Shown here: one piece after another, positions 41,010-51,266 of the stretch | How the letters are laid out: every line of letters begins with the position of its first letter | How positions within the stretch are numbered: the first letter of the stretch is position 1 | DNA from: Noviherbaspirillum malthae | GTDB lineage: Bacteria > Pseudomonadota > Gammaproteobacteria > Burkholderiales > Burkholderiaceae_D | DNA: 64,000 nucleotides | NCBI RefSeq assembly: GCF_015352985.1 | Contig: NZ_JACYXF010000011.1 | Location: forward strand, 62,001-126,000 | Direction of reading: 5' to 3' | Program-made: the position numbers and the translations under genes | The notes under the pieces: model-generated | What the model saw: the letters and a program-made list of their open reading frames with translations, nothing else | What the model was told of the DNA's origin: nothing | Database searches by the model: none

Positions 41010-44000
41010 TCAGGCAAGCTCAAGCAACAGGGATTTGGCCCGCTCGCTCTGCTGCGGCGTCCCGCCCTTCAAGACTTCATCGAGAAGTTCGCGCGCGCCT
41101 TCCTTGTCACCGATTTCCTGGTAGGCGATGGCCAGATCGAGCTTGGTTTCCATTTCTGCGCTGTTGATGCTCGCATCAAGGTCGCTCAATCCCGAACCGG
41201 TCGCACCGGACGAATCCGACGTATCGGTCAGATCGAACCGGGAAAAGTCGGAAACGCTTTCCGCATCCTTCGGATTGAGTTCCAGGCTGATGCCGGACAG
41301 GTCGAAGTCCAGCGGATCCTCTGCCGAACCCGATGCAGCCGATGCCGGTTCGTCGGAAATATCGGCAAGCTCCGGAATATCCAGATTGAGCGGCGCCGGA
41401 TCAGCAGGCAGGCCGATATCCAGGGAGAACGGCTCGGCGGCTTTGACATCGGCTTCCGATGCAATATCTGGCGAGATATTGTCCAGCGAGAAATCGAGAT
41501 CCTTGATGCCGGGAAGATCGATAGGCTCAGCCGGTGCAGGCGCTTCGCCCGGCAGATTCAATTCGAAATTCGGCAAGTCGTCGAGCGACGAGACCGATGG
41601 CTCGGGCGCAGTTTTCGGCTCTGGCTCCGTTTCCGGCAAGACGGAAGCAGATGTGTCGGCAGGCTTGTCCTTTTCCGCCGAAGGCGTATCGAGGAAATCG
41701 AAATCGATGGAGCTCAGCTCGGGAAGCGGCTCCGCTGCGGCGGCAGGCGCCTGCGGTGCCGCCGGTTCCGGAGACAGGTTCAGTCCGTCCAGATCGAAAT
41801 CCAGGTCGTTGGACGAAGGCTTGGGCTGCTCAGCCTCCGCCTTGATTTCCGGCTTGTCGTCCAGTCCGATATCGAGGTCCGTCATCGGCTCGAAGTCGAG
41901 TTCGTTCTTGACGGCAGCCGGTTCTTCATCCTTGGCGTCTTTGGCAACCTCAAGCGGAACGTCGCTCGCGCTTCCGGTATTGCTGAAGTAGGAAGTGTTG
42001 GTCTCGAGCGAGTCGATTGTCTGCAGCGTGGAATTGTCGCTTTGCGTTGCCGAAAGCAGCGTTGCAAGTCCCTGCTCTTCGAGCGGACGGGTCGGTGCCA
42101 GCAGTCCGCCGTCCGCCTTGTCGTCCGCGTCGGACTTGCCGCCGGCGTACAGGGGGTTGTTCGGATCGATGGCCACGCCGAGCGCAGCAGCCTGCGCCCA
42201 TTCCGGCCCTTCGCCCTTGGTCAGGCCGTAGAGCTCGGTTGCCAGCACTTCGAACGCACGCAGGTCCTTGCGATTGGAATAGATTTCGAGCAGTTTCACG
42301 CGCACCGCATGACGCTCGGGCTGGGTACGCAATGCCTCCTTCAGGATTTCCTCCGCCTGTGCATCGCGGCCGTAGGCGATGTAGACATCGGCTTCGGCGA
42401 CCGGATCGACCTCATTGGAGTCGAGCTGGCTGGCCGAAGGCGTGAAGCTGGAATTGAAAATGCTGTTGTTGGTATCAACCGTCTGTCCGCCGGTCGAGCC
42501 GAACAGCGAATTGGCCTTCAGGCTGGAATCGGTAATCAGGCTGTCTTCGAAAGGCTTGCTTTCCTTCTTGCGGCGCGCGCGATAAATTCCAAGTCCGCCG
42601 AGGGCCACGAGCAATGCGCCGAGGCCTGGCAGAACCATCGGGTTTTCGGTCAGCGAATCGATGAAGCTCGGCTCTTCCGGTGCTGGCGGAGGTGTTGCCG
42701 GTTTGGCTTTCGCCGCCGGTGCGGCAGGAGCCGGAGTCTGCGCGGGCGTTGCGGACTTTTCCGCGGACGCAGCTGGCGCAGGAGAAGAGGCCTCGGGAGC
42801 GCCCGCTGCTGCAGGTGCTGCAGGTGCTGCCGCTGCTGAAGGAGCGGACGGTGCCGCCTTGCCTGCCTCGGCAGCGGAGCCGGCTGCCGGTGCGGTCTTT
42901 GCAGAATCGGATGCTGCCGGTGCCACAGCAGCCGCAGCACCAGCGGCGGCTGCCTTGCCGGCGTCTGCCAGCGGCGCCTCCGCCTGCTTCTGCTGCTCTG
43001 CCAGGCCCTTGTTCTTGACCTCCAGCAGTTTCTGCAGTTCGCTGACGTTTCTCTCCAGTTCCTTGACGCGCTGATTGGCTTCGGCGACAGCCTTTTCCTG
43101 TGCAATGCGGTCTTCCGCCGAGCCGCCGCCGGAACGCTTGTCCGCGTTGGCATTGGCACCTGCGGCAGGCGCGGCATTGGAAAGTTTCAGCTTGTCTTTG
43201 GAGTCTGCCGCCGGGCTGGATTGTTCCTCGACCTTGGCATTGATCTTGCCGCTTGCGCTCTGCCGGCCTTCGCCCGATTTCTGCGCGGCGCCGGCAGCCA
43301 CCTGGTCGGCCAGCTTGCTGCGGTAGTTGTTGAAATCTGCGGCCTGGGCAACGACGATGCTGCGCGCCTCGCCGCTGCTGACGGCCTTGGCTGCATCCTC
43401 GCCCGGTACGGACAGGATCTGGCCGGCCTTGAGGCGATTCATGTTTTCGCCGACGAAGGCATCCGGATTGGCGCGATACAGGGCGACCAGCATCTGGTCG
43501 AGCGAAACGCCGCTTGGCTTGACACGGCCGGCGATGCGGGCAAGCGTATCGCCGCTGCGCACCTTGTAGTCTCCCGAAGCAGCTGCAGGCTCTTCCATGC
43601 GAGGTGCGCGCGGTGCGGGTGCGGCCGCCGTCGCATTCCTGCGCGCTGCCGCGGCTTCGGCAGCCGGCTGGGCAGGCGCTGCCTGCTGCTGCGTCCTTGC
43701 AGCAGCGGTATCGGGAATGCCTACCGTGGACGGAGAAACCTGCGCGGATTGAGCCAGCCGCAAATCGGCGGGATCGAGCAGGAAGGTGTATTCGCGAACC
43801 AGGCGCCCGTTCGGGCCCGACATTTCAAGCAGCAGGTCGACGAAAGGCTCATTCAGGGGCTGGCTGGAGGTGACGCGAATCACCTGCCGGTCGCCGCGCT
43901 GTTCTACGGCGAAACGCAATGAAGCCAGGGCGGCGTTGTAATCGATGTTCGCCTGGCGGAAGGTCTCCGGCGAGGCAAGCCGTGCAGTCAACGCGCCAAG

Positions 44001-44183
44001 CTCGTCCTTGGAAACGGAAGTCAGTTCGATCTCTGCACGCAACGGCTGCCCGAGCGACGACAGCACCGTCAATTTGCCTAGTCCTGCAGCATAGGCGCTG
44101 GAAAACACCAATGCAGACGCGACGGCTGCGCTGATGGTTTTCAGGGTCAATGCGCGGATCGACGGTTGCTTTTTTGAATGCAT
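41010..44183 (-). CDS. fimV: FimV/HubP-type pole-organising protein
   Basis: 1057-residue inner-membrane protein that, in characterised relatives, organises cell poles, type IV pili and polar signalling. It starts with a signal peptide (ALVFSSAYAAGLG) and has a LysM domain at about residues 205-258, binding peptidoglycan. A long Ala/Pro-rich linker with coiled-coil stretch precedes one transmembrane helix (about 516-540). The cytoplasmic part is acidic (many Asp/Glu) and ends with the conserved FimV C-terminal helix (DLAIAYQEIGDKEGARELLD). The start is uncertain: ATG 44183 or 44195, without clear ribosome site. Confidence 0.93.
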   Translation of the reverse strand: MHSKKQPSIRALTLKTISAAVASALVFSSAYAAGLGKLTVLSSLGQPLRAEIELTSVSKDELGALTARLASPETFRQANIDYNAALASLRFAVEQRGDRQVIRVTSSQPLNEPFVDLLLEMSGPNGRLVREYTFLLDPADLRLAQSAQVSPSTVGIPDTAAARTQQQAAPAQPAAEAAAARRNATAAAPAPRAPRMEEPAAASGDYKVRSGDTLARIAGRVKPSGVSLDQMLVALYRANPDAFVGENMNRLKAGQILSVPGEDAAKAVSSGEARSIVVAQAADFNNYRSKLADQVAAGAAQKSGEGRQSASGKINAKVEEQSSPAADSKDKLKLSNAAPAAGANANADKRSGGGSAEDRIAQEKAVAEANQRVKELERNVSELQKLLEVKNKGLAEQQKQAEAPLADAGKAAAAGAAAAVAPAASDSAKTAPAAGSAAEAGKAAPSAPSAAAAPAAPAAAGAPEASSPAPAASAEKSATPAQTPAPAAPAAKAKPATPPPAPEEPSFIDSLTENPMVLPGLGALLVALGGLGIYRARRKKESKPFEDSLITDSSLKANSLFGSTGGQTVDTNNSIFNSSFTPSASQLDSNEVDPVAEADVYIAYGRDAQAEEILKEALRTQPERHAVRVKLLEIYSNRKDLRAFEVLATELYGLTKGEGPEWAQAAALGVAIDPNNPLYAGGKSDADDKADGGLLAPTRPLEEQGLATLLSATQSDNSTLQTIDSLETNTSYFSNTGSASDVPLEVAKDAKDEEPAAVKNELDFEPMTDLDIGLDDKPEIKAEAEQPKPSSNDLDFDLDGLNLSPEPAAPQAPAAAAEPLPELSSIDFDFLDTPSAEKDKPADTSASVLPETEPEPKTAPEPSVSSLDDLPNFELNLPGEAPAPAEPIDLPGIKDLDFSLDNISPDIASEADVKAAEPFSLDIGLPADPAPLNLDIPELADISDEPASAASGSAEDPLDFDLSGISLELNPKDAESVSDFSRFDLTDTSDSSGATGSGLSDLDASINSAEMETKLDLAIAYQEIGDKEGARELLDEVLKGGTPQQSERAKSLLLELA

Positions 44184-44269
44184 ATTGGATGGCATAAGGG
44201 GCATTCCGTTTGCGGAGCTGGAGAGATGGCGGTTACCGCTCCAATTTAACATTGATCGGTGGAACTTTC

Positions 44270-44298
44270 ACCATATCAGCATGGATTTGGCCATGCAA
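44270..44298 (-). promoter_or_regulatory. Candidate fimV promoter
   Basis: Minus strand -35 TTGCAT (44293-44298), 17-bp spacer, -10 TATGGT (44270-44275). Each box has four of six consensus bases. It would start transcription about 80 nt upstream of the fimV ATG. Confidence 0.4.
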
Positions 44299-44383
44299 GT
44301 GTAACCAAAGTACCAACTTTGACGGCCATTGGTGACAGTGTATCTACGATAGTCGGCAATGGCTGTTGTGGTTTGACAACGAG

Positions 44384-44435
44384 ACTGGGGCCTGCAGATA
44401 CCGGCAATGCATTCCGGCGTTCCACAGGCCCCAGT
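44384..44435. terminator. asd downstream inverted repeat
   Basis: A perfect 11-bp inverted repeat ACTGGGGCCTG / CAGGCCCCAGT encloses 30 nt with a small CCGG/CCGG pair. It lies 34 nt after the asd stop on the minus strand but has no T-run, so a terminator role is likely but not assured. Confidence 0.55.
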
Positions 44436-44468
44436 CGTCGGAGGCTTGGCTAGTTGCTCAGGTCTCGA

Positions 44469-45605
44469 TTAGTTGTCGAGCACGATGCGCAGCATGCGGC
44501 GCAGCGGTTCGGCAGCGCCCCACAGCAGCTGGTCGCCGACGGTGAACGCGGACAGATACTCGCCGCCCATCTGCATCTTGCGCAGACGGCCGACCGGAAT
44601 CGTAAGGCTGCCGGTGACGGCTGCGGGCGTCAGATCCTTCATCGATGCTTCGCGGGTGTTCGGCACGACTTTCGCCCACTGGTTGTTGTCGGCAATGATG
44701 CCTTCGATCTCGTCAAGCGGCACATCCTTCTTGAGCTTGATCGTCAATGCCTGCGAATGGCAGCGCATTGCGCCGATGCGCACGCACAGGCCGTCCACCG
44801 GAATGGCTGCCTTGGCCGTTACGCCGAAACCTTCGCCGCGGCCGAGGATCTTGTTGGTTTCCGCGCCGCCCTTCCACTCTTCCTTGGAGACGCCGTTGCC
44901 CAGATCCTTGTCGATCCAGGGAATCAGGTTGCCGCCGAGCGGAACGCCGAACTGCTTGGTCTCGTCCGCGGACATCGAATGCTGCTTGGAGAGCACCTTG
45001 CGATCGATCTCCAGAATCGCCGATGCCGGATCATCGAGCAGCGACTTGACTTCTGCATTGATCGAGCCGAACTGGGTCAGCAGTTCGCGCATGTGCTGTG
45101 CGCCGCCGCCGGAAGCCGCCTGGTAGGTCATGGAAGTCATCCAGTCGACCAGGTCGTGCTGGAACAGGCCGCCCAAGCCCATCAGCATGCACGACACGGT
45201 GCAGTTGCCGCCGATGTAGTTCTTGACGCCGCGCTTGAGCGCATCCTTGATGACGTTGAGGTTGACCGGGTCGAGGACGATGATCGCATCGTCCTTCATG
45301 CGCAGCGTGGAGGCCGCATCGATCCAGTAGCCGTTCCAGCCGGCAGCACGCAGCTTGGGGTAAATCTCGGTCGTGTAGTCACCGCCCTGGCAGGTAATAA
45401 TGATTTCGCATTTTTTCAGCTCGTCAATATTATTTGCATCCTTCAGTGTGGTTTCGTTTTTCGCCATCGCCGGGGCTTTGCCGCCGGTGTTGGATGTCGA
45501 AAAGAATACCGGCTCGATATGAGCGAAATCGCCCTCTTCCTGCATGCGCTGCATCAGGACCGAGCCCACCATACCACGCCAACCCACCAGGCCTACTAAC
45601 TTCAC
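44469..45605 (-). CDS. asd: Aspartate-semialdehyde dehydrogenase
   Basis: Makes aspartate semialdehyde for lysine, methionine, threonine and diaminopimelate. The start is GTG at 45605 with GAGGGAG five bases ahead (378 residues, opening [14 protein letters not shown]). A TTG five codons upstream is rejected because it falls inside the ribosome site. The catalytic cysteine is Cys135 in GGNCTVSCM. Downstream of leuB by 39 nt in the leuCDB-asd operon. Confidence 0.96.
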   Translation of the reverse strand: MKLVGLVGWRGMVGSVLMQRMQEEGDFAHIEPVFFSTSNTGGKAPAMAKNETTLKDANNIDELKKCEIIITCQGGDYTTEIYPKLRAAGWNGYWIDAASTLRMKDDAIIVLDPVNLNVIKDALKRGVKNYIGGNCTVSCMLMGLGGLFQHDLVDWMTSMTYQAASGGGAQHMRELLTQFGSINAEVKSLLDDPASAILEIDRKVLSKQHSMSADETKQFGVPLGGNLIPWIDKDLGNGVSKEEWKGGAETNKILGRGEGFGVTAKAAIPVDGLCVRIGAMRCHSQALTIKLKKDVPLDEIEGIIADNNQWAKVVPNTREASMKDLTPAAVTGSLTIPVGRLRKMQMGGEYLSAFTVGDQLLWGAAEPLRRMLRIVLDN

Positions 45606-45644
45606 AATTTTCTCCCTCAAGTGCCCATCAAAAAAATAAACTCA

Positions 45645-46715
45645 TTACCTTAGCGCCTGCACCACCGCATCGCCCATCTCTTTCGTGCCGACCTTGGTCG
45701 TGCCCTCTTCGTAGATGTCCGGCGTGCGCAGGCCCTGCGCCAGTACCGCCTTGACCGCATTCTCGATGCGGTCGGCCTGTTCGGCCCTGTTCAGCGAGAA
45801 GCGCAGCATCATCGCGGCAGACAGGATGGTCGCCAGCGGATTGGCGACGCCCTTGCCGGCGATGTCGGGCGCCGAACCGTGCGACGGTTCGTACAGACCC
45901 TTGTTGTTGGCATCCAGCGATGCCGACGGCAGCATGCCGATCGATCCGGTCAGCATTGCCGCCGCATCGGAAAGGATGTCGCCAAACATGTTGCCGGTGA
46001 CGATGACGTCGAATTTTTTCGGCGCGCGCACCAGCTGCATCGCCGCATTGTCGACATACATATGATCCAGCGTCACGTCTTGGTATTCCTTGTGGACATC
46101 GGTAACGATGTCTTTCCAGAACTGGAAGGTCTCGAGCACGTTGGCCTTGTCCACGCTGGTCAGGCGCTTGTCGCGCTTGCGCGCCGCCTGGAAGGCGACA
46201 TGCGCGATGCGGCGGATTTCCGATTCCGCATAGCGCATGGTGTCGAAACCTTCACGCTCGCCCTTGAACGCGCCGTCGGGTGCGGTGCGCACGCCGCGCG
46301 GCTGGCCGAAATAAATGTCGCCGGTCAATTCGCGGATGATCAGGATGTCGAGTCCCGACACGACCTCGGGTTTGAGGGTCGAAGCGCCGGCCAGTTCCGG
46401 ATAAAGAATGGCGGGACGCAGGTTCGCGAAAAGATTGAGGTTCTTGCGCAGGCCGAGGATGGCCTGCTCGGGGCGCAGCGCACGCTCGAGCTTGTCGTAT
46501 TTCCAATCGCCGACCGCGCCGAACAGAACGGCATCGGCAGCCTTCGCCAGCGCCAGCGTGGCGTCGGGCAGCGGATGGCCGTGCGCCTCGTAGCCAGCGC
46601 CGCCGACGGGCGCGGTTTCCATTTCAAATTTTTCATCCAGCGCATTCAGCACGCGCACTGCCTGCTCGATGATTTCCGGTCCGATGCCGTCGCCCGGCAA
46701 GATTGCGATTTTCAT
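45645..46715 (-). CDS. leuB: 3-isopropylmalate dehydrogenase
   Basis: NAD-dependent oxidative decarboxylation in leucine synthesis. The 356-residue protein has the family start [14 protein letters not shown], the substrate-arginine segment [13 protein letters not shown] and the signature [19 protein letters not shown] with the metal-binding aspartates. Follows leuD by 66 nt. Confidence 0.97.
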   Translation of the reverse strand: MKIAILPGDGIGPEIIEQAVRVLNALDEKFEMETAPVGGAGYEAHGHPLPDATLALAKAADAVLFGAVGDWKYDKLERALRPEQAILGLRKNLNLFANLRPAILYPELAGASTLKPEVVSGLDILIIRELTGDIYFGQPRGVRTAPDGAFKGEREGFDTMRYAESEIRRIAHVAFQAARKRDKRLTSVDKANVLETFQFWKDIVTDVHKEYQDVTLDHMYVDNAAMQLVRAPKKFDVIVTGNMFGDILSDAAAMLTGSIGMLPSASLDANNKGLYEPSHGSAPDIAGKGVANPLATILSAAMMLRFSLNRAEQADRIENAVKAVLAQGLRTPDIYEEGTTKVGTKEMGDAVVQALR

Positions 46716-46781
46716 TGTTCTGTTCTCAAATTCTCAAGTAGTCCGTGATCCGGTCAGGCCGGAACGATGCAGTCCGGCCGC

Positions 46782-47429
46782 CTAGATCGTGTTGGCCAGC
46801 CAGGGATTGGCCGCCAGATGACGCTCTTCGAATGCGCGGATCTTGTCCGCCTGGCGCAGCGTGAGACCGATATCGTCCAGGCCGTTGAGCAGGCAATACT
46901 TGCGGAAACCATCGACTTCAAACGGGAAGCTCGCGCTGCCGTTGACGGTGCGCACCACCTGCGCTTCCAGATCCACCACCAGGCGGTAGCCGGGGAACGC
47001 CTTGACTTCGTTGAACAGCTGGTCGACCTGAGTTTCGCTCAATACGATGGGAAGCAGGCCGTTCTTGAAACAGTTGTTGAAGAAGATGTCTGCGAAGCTC
47101 GGCGCAATGACGGCGCGGAAACCGTACTGCTGCAGCGCCCAGGGTGCATGCTCTCGCGAGGAGCCGCAGCCGAAATTCTTGCGGGTGAGCAGAATGGACG
47201 CGCCCTGGAACTGCGGCTGGTTCAGTACGAAGTCGGGATTGAGCGGACGCGTGGAATTGTCCATGCCCGGTTCGCCGTGATCGAGATAACGCCATTCATC
47301 AAACAGGTTGGGGCCGAAGCCGGAACGCTTGATGGACTTCAGGAACTGCTTCGGAATGATTGCGTCGGTGTCGACGTTGGCGCGATCCAGCGGCGCGACC
47401 AATCCTTCATGTACGGTAAATTTTTCCAT
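46782..47429 (-). CDS. leuD: 3-isopropylmalate dehydratase small subunit
   Basis: Small subunit of isopropylmalate isomerase. The 215-residue swivel-domain protein carries the conserved [11 protein letters not shown] and [14 protein letters not shown] segments. It pairs with LeuC, encoded upstream, with the entericidin-like gene between them. Confidence 0.96.
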   Translation of the reverse strand: MEKFTVHEGLVAPLDRANVDTDAIIPKQFLKSIKRSGFGPNLFDEWRYLDHGEPGMDNSTRPLNPDFVLNQPQFQGASILLTRKNFGCGSSREHAPWALQQYGFRAVIAPSFADIFFNNCFKNGLLPIVLSETQVDQLFNEVKAFPGYRLVVDLEAQVVRTVNGSASFPFEVDGFRKYCLLNGLDDIGLTLRQADKIRAFEERHLAANPWLANTI

Positions 47430-47505
47430 GATTTCTGACCTGGCGGCTTCCGGCGCTTTCCGCCTGCCTGTTCGCTGGCAGGATGCGCCGTTGGCCGGTT
47501 TTCGT

Positions 47506-47628
47506 TTATCGCTTCGCAGCGTTTTCCACTACTTCGCCGACTTTCCTGACATCCTTGCCGACACCCTGGACGGTGTTGCAGCCGGCCAGCGCCAATGCGG
47601 AAAGCAGCAATGCAAACAGTGTTTTTAT
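47506..47628 (-). CDS. ecnA: Entericidin A/B-like small lipoprotein, apparent AUA start
   Basis: A 40-residue frame between leuC and leuD. The hydrophobic signal [16 protein letters not shown] ends in a lipobox ALAGC, followed by [15 protein letters not shown] and a basic end: the entericidin/EcnA-B pattern of small lipoproteins. The spacing GGGGAG-AAGACC-ATA puts a strong ribosome site six bases before an ATA at 47628, where relatives normally have ATG. No in-frame ATG, GTG or TTG lies near the start; the first plausible alternative, TTG at codon 7, would truncate the signal. The gene may be translated from AUA, or it may carry a start-codon mutation or sequence error. Confidence 0.72.
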   Translation of the reverse strand: MKTLFALLLSALALAGCNTVQGVGKDVRKVGEVVENAAKR

Positions 47629-47649
47629 GGTCTTCTCCCCTGCGCTCCG

Positions 47650-49053
47650 TCAGCGGATTGCGCGCACGTCGACGAAATGCCCCTCCACGCCGGCTGCTGC
47701 CGCCATTGCCGGCGACACCAGGTGCGTACGTCCGCCCTGTCCCTGGCGCCCTTCGAAGTTGCGGTTGGACGTCGAGGCGCAGCGCTCGCCCGGCTCGAGC
47801 CGGTCGGCATTCATCGCCAGGCACATCGAGCAGCCCGGCTCGCGCCATTCGAAGCCTGCATCCTTGAAGATCTTGTCCAGTCCCTCGGCTTCCGCCTGGG
47901 CCTTCACCAGGCCGGAACCCGGAACCACCATCGCCAGCTTGACGTTGGATGCGCGCTGCTTGCCACGCACGACGGCGGCCGCGGCACGCAGGTCCTCGAT
48001 GCGGGAATTGGTGCAGGAGCCGATGAATACCTTGTCGATGCGGATGTCGGAAATCGCGGTGTTGGGCGTCAGGCCCATGTAGACCAGCGCCTTTTCCATG
48101 GCGTCGCGCTTGACGGAATCCTTTTCCTTGTCGGGATCGGGCACGCGGTCGTCGATCGGCACCACCATCTCCGGCGAGGTGCCCCAGGTGACCTGCGGCT
48201 TGATCTCGGCGGCGTTGAGCGTGACCACCATGTCGAACTTAGCACCCGGATCCGAATGCAGCGTGCGCCAGTAGTCCACCGCGCGGTCCCAGTGCGGACC
48301 GACCGGAGAAAACGGACGGCCCTTGACGTAGTTAATCGTCGTGTCGTCGACCGCGACCATGCCTGCGCGCGCGCCGGCTTCGATCGCCATGTTGCAGATG
48401 GTCATGCGGCCTTCCATCGACAGCGAACGGATGGTGGAGCCTGCGAACTCGATCGCATAGCCCGTGCCGCCTGCGGTGCCGATCTTGCCGATCACGGCCA
48501 GGACGATGTCTTTGGCGGTAACGCCGAAGGGCAGCGCGCCGTCGACCTGCACCAGCATGGCCTTGGATTTCTTGGCCAGCAGCGTCTGAGTTGCCAGCAC
48601 GTGTTCGACTTCGGAGGTGCCGATGCCATGGGCCAGGCATCCGAATGCGCCGTGAGTGGAAGTGTGCGAATCGCCGCACACCACCGTCATGCCCGGCAGC
48701 GTCGCGCCCTGCTCCGGCCCGATCACGTGGACGATGCCCTGGCGCTTGTCGGCCATGCTGAAATACGTCAGGCCGTATGCGCTGGCATTGGCATCGAGCG
48801 TCTCGACCTGCAGGCGCGATATCGGATCGGCAATGCCTTGGGCACGGTCGGTCGTCGGCACGTTGTGATCGGCGACCGCCAGGTTGGCGGAAATGCGCCA
48901 TGGCTGGCGTCCGGCCAGTTTCAGGCCTTCGAATGCCTGAGGGCTAGTCACTTCGTGCACGAGGTGACGATCGATGTACAGGATGGAAGTACCGTCGTCC
49001 TCGGTATGGACTACGTGCGATTCCCAGAGTTTGTCGTAGAGCGTTCGGACCAT
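47650..49053 (-). CDS. leuC: 3-isopropylmalate dehydratase large subunit
   Basis: Aconitase-family subunit holding the catalytic [4Fe-4S] cluster. The 467-residue protein starts [14 protein letters not shown] and has the cluster cysteines in [11 protein letters not shown] and GCSMCLAMN. The ATG at 49053 fits the family N-terminus; no clear ribosome site is seen and the frame is open upstream. First gene of leuC-ecn-leuD-leuB-asd. Confidence 0.96.
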   Translation of the reverse strand: MVRTLYDKLWESHVVHTEDDGTSILYIDRHLVHEVTSPQAFEGLKLAGRQPWRISANLAVADHNVPTTDRAQGIADPISRLQVETLDANASAYGLTYFSMADKRQGIVHVIGPEQGATLPGMTVVCGDSHTSTHGAFGCLAHGIGTSEVEHVLATQTLLAKKSKAMLVQVDGALPFGVTAKDIVLAVIGKIGTAGGTGYAIEFAGSTIRSLSMEGRMTICNMAIEAGARAGMVAVDDTTINYVKGRPFSPVGPHWDRAVDYWRTLHSDPGAKFDMVVTLNAAEIKPQVTWGTSPEMVVPIDDRVPDPDKEKDSVKRDAMEKALVYMGLTPNTAISDIRIDKVFIGSCTNSRIEDLRAAAAVVRGKQRASNVKLAMVVPGSGLVKAQAEAEGLDKIFKDAGFEWREPGCSMCLAMNADRLEPGERCASTSNRNFEGRQGQGGRTHLVSPAMAAAAGVEGHFVDVRAIR

Positions 49054-49099
49054 GTTCAGGAGCGTGCAGAGCAGCGCAAAACGGTGAAAATAGCCTTCG

Positions 49100-49125
49100 A
49101 TTATGCCATAGTTGAGCAAGCTCAA
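49100..49125 (-). promoter_or_regulatory. Candidate leuC promoter with operator-like inverted repeat
   Basis: Minus-strand -10 CATAAT (49100-49105, five of six). Just upstream is the inverted repeat TTGAGC-TT-GCTCAA (49112-49125), which overlaps the -10/-35 spacer. The -35 box is weak. A regulator may bind the repeat; which one is unknown. Confidence 0.4.
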
Positions 49126-49154
49126 ACGATGAAGGCCGCACCTGCGGCCCATGA

Positions 49155-49187
49155 AAAACGCCCGCCGGCATGTGCCGCGGGCGTTTT
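49155..49187. terminator. aroC-MFS-M48 operon terminator
   Basis: Stem AAAACGCCCG / CGGGCGTTTT with an inner CGGCA/TGCCG stem and 2-nt loop. Runs of A before and T after on both strands make it bidirectional; it ends the upstream minus-strand operon before leuC. Confidence 0.92.
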
Positions 49188-49275
49188 CTTGAAGTTCTGG
49201 CAATCGGAGCCTGGCGAGGCACCTGCTACAGGACCTGTCTCGGGACCTGCTTCAGGGCGCCTTCCGGCGCCGCGT

Positions 49276-50100
49276 TCAGCGAGTTTTTCTTGCCTGTTCG
49301 TAGAGCGGCATCACGCGCTGCGAATAGGCGGTGAGATCGTTCAGCCGATCCGCCTGCGAGGGGTGAGTGGAAAGGAACTTCGGTGTTCCGCTGCCGCCGA
49401 GCTGTCCCATTTTTTGCCATAGCGAAATGGCAGCCCGCGGGTCGTAACCGGCGCGCGCCGCCAGTTCGATGCCAAGGCGGTCGGCTTCGGTTTCGTGCGC
49501 GCGCGAGTTCGGCAGGCCGACCAGTCCCATGTAGGCATACTGGGCGCCCTGCTGCCCTATCTGCCCCAACCCCAGCAAGGCACTGCCGACCGAAATCACG
49601 CCGCTGGCGAGCATCTGCTCGGAAGCCCGTTCGCGCGCATGTTCCCGCAGGGCATGGGCGATTTCATGTCCCATCACTGCCGCAAGTTCATCGTCGCTGG
49701 CCTGCAGTTTCTCGATCAGCCCGCTGTAGACGGCCATTTTGCCGCCGGGCATGCACCAGGCATTGACTTCGGGCGACGTCAGCACGTTCACTTCCCAGGC
49801 CCACGCCTTGGCGTCGGGCCGGAACACCGTGGTCTGCGGAACGATCCGGGCCGCGATGGCCTTGACCCTCGCCACCTGGGTCGGATTGCGGTTGAGGGTT
49901 CCCTTGCGCCCTTCATCGGCGATCAGCTGCGCATACTGTTCGCGCGCCGCCTGTTCGAGCGCATCGGCGGAGACCGCCATCCTTTGTTCGCGGTTGACGC
50001 CGACCACGCCGCCCTGCGTCGTCTGCACGGTTTCGCATGCGGTCAGCGCCAGCAGCGAGGAAACCAGCACGGCCTGCTTGAGCATCGTCTTGAATTTCAT
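49276..50100 (-). CDS. M48 family metalloprotease lipoprotein
   Basis: 274-residue zinc peptidase. The signal peptide has a lipobox LTAC (lipidated Cys22). The zinc motif HEIAH gives His145 and His149, and the downstream AHETEADRLGIELAARAGYDP holds the third ligand glutamate. Relatives include BepA/YfgC-like and LoiP-like peptidases of the outer-membrane quality control system, but this short form lacks TPR repeats. Its ATG overlaps the MFS gene stop by four bases. Confidence 0.92.
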   Translation of the reverse strand: MKFKTMLKQAVLVSSLLALTACETVQTTQGGVVGVNREQRMAVSADALEQAAREQYAQLIADEGRKGTLNRNPTQVARVKAIAARIVPQTTVFRPDAKAWAWEVNVLTSPEVNAWCMPGGKMAVYSGLIEKLQASDDELAAVMGHEIAHALREHARERASEQMLASGVISVGSALLGLGQIGQQGAQYAYMGLVGLPNSRAHETEADRLGIELAARAGYDPRAAISLWQKMGQLGGSGTPKFLSTHPSQADRLNDLTAYSQRVMPLYEQARKTR

Positions 50101-51266
50101 TTTTTCTCCTCATCGTTCTGCCATCGGTAGGACAAGGCGGCGGCAAGCGCGCCGGCCAGGGACAACAAGGCTGCCGCAAGATAGACTGCGCGGGCGCCGA
50201 ATGTATCCCACAAGCCGCTCAGCATCAATCCGCCCAGCGAGCCTCCCAGTCCGTAGGAGATGCTGGTGAAGAGCGCCTGCCCGCGCGCCTGCAGCGGGCC
50301 CGAGAACCAGCGCTGCAGGGTGATGATCGATGCCGAATGATGCACGCCGAAGGTCACCGCATGCAGCGTTTGGGCCGCGAGCAGCAGCACAAGCGACTGC
50401 GCTCCGAAACCGATCAGCAGGAAGCGCGCCGCCGCGACCGCCAGGCTGGCGAGCATCAGGCTCTTCACGCCGAAGCGGCGGAACAGCGGTGCCTGGTAGA
50501 AAAAGAAAACGATCTCCGCCACCACGCCCACCGACCACATCAAGCCTATCACCGTGTTGCTGTAGCCGATTTGCGCCAGATACAAGGACAGGAACACATA
50601 CAGCGAGGCGTGCGCCGCAATCATCAGGAAGGTCGAGGCGAAGAAGGCAATGACCTCGCGCCGCCTCAGCAGATCGGGCAAGGATGCCTTCGGCTTCGCA
50701 CCGTCCTCATGCGGCGTTTCGCGCATACGCATGCTGCTGATGCACACCAGGAGCAGCAGCGTCATGGCGATCCACGGCATGGCCTCCACGCCGTAACGGT
50801 CAAGCAGAGGTCCTGCTGCCGCGACGCTGACGATGAAGCCGACCGAGCCCCACAGCCGCAGGCGGCCGTAAGGCGTGAAGTCGCCCCGCATTTCGGCCAG
50901 CATCAGTGCTTCGGACAGGGGCGTCTGCGCGCTGACGAACAGGTTGAACACCGCCATGACCAGGAAGAAATGCACGAAGGTGTGGCCGAAGAAAAAGCCG
51001 ATGAAGCTGGCTGCCGCCGCGAATGCGGTCAGCCGCAGCACCAGCGCACGCTGGCGGTGATGATCCGCCACCCAGCCCCAGAGATTGGGACCGACGACGC
51101 GCATGGCCTGCATGAGGGAGAGCAGCACGCCGACCTGGGTGACCGTCAGCCCCTTTTCCGCGAAGTACAGGCTGGCGTAGGGCGAGAACACGCCGACATA
51201 GCCGTAGTAGGCAAAGAAAAACAGCGCGAAACTGAAGGTCTGCCCGGAACGGAAGGCTGGCGTCAC
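50097..51266 (-). CDS. MFS transporter, 3-phenylpropionate/nucleoside-symporter-like group
   Basis: 389-residue protein with 12 predicted helices. The N-terminal FFFAYYGYVGVFSPYASLYF and GLTVTQVGVLLSLMQAMRVVGPNLWG segments resemble the HcaT (MFS_1-like, PPP) group of permeases. The GTG start at 51266 abuts the aroC stop and the gene overlaps the M48 gene, so aroC, MFS and M48 are one operon. The substrate is unknown and aroC neighbourhood does not prove an aromatic one. Confidence 0.82.
   Translation of the reverse strand: MTPAFRSGQTFSFALFFFAYYGYVGVFSPYASLYFAEKGLTVTQVGVLLSLMQAMRVVGPNLWGWVADHHRQRALVLRLTAFAAAASFIGFFFGHTFVHFFLVMAVFNLFVSAQTPLSEALMLAEMRGDFTPYGRLRLWGSVGFIVSVAAAGPLLDRYGVEAMPWIAMTLLLLVCISSMRMRETPHEDGAKPKASLPDLLRRREVIAFFASTFLMIAAHASLYVFLSLYLAQIGYSNTVIGLMWSVGVVAEIVFFFYQAPLFRRFGVKSLMLASLAVAAARFLLIGFGAQSLVLLLAAQTLHAVTFGVHHSASIITLQRWFSGPLQARGQALFTSISYGLGGSLGGLMLSGLWDTFGARAVYLAAALLSLAGALAAALSYRWQNDEEKK

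Larger units (their letters stand above)
44184..44468. other. Intergenic region between fimV and asd (285 bp)
   Basis: Holds the candidate fimV promoter, a small hairpin CAAAGT/ACTTTG near 44317-44332, and the long inverted repeat following asd. No gene seen. Confidence 0.5.
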
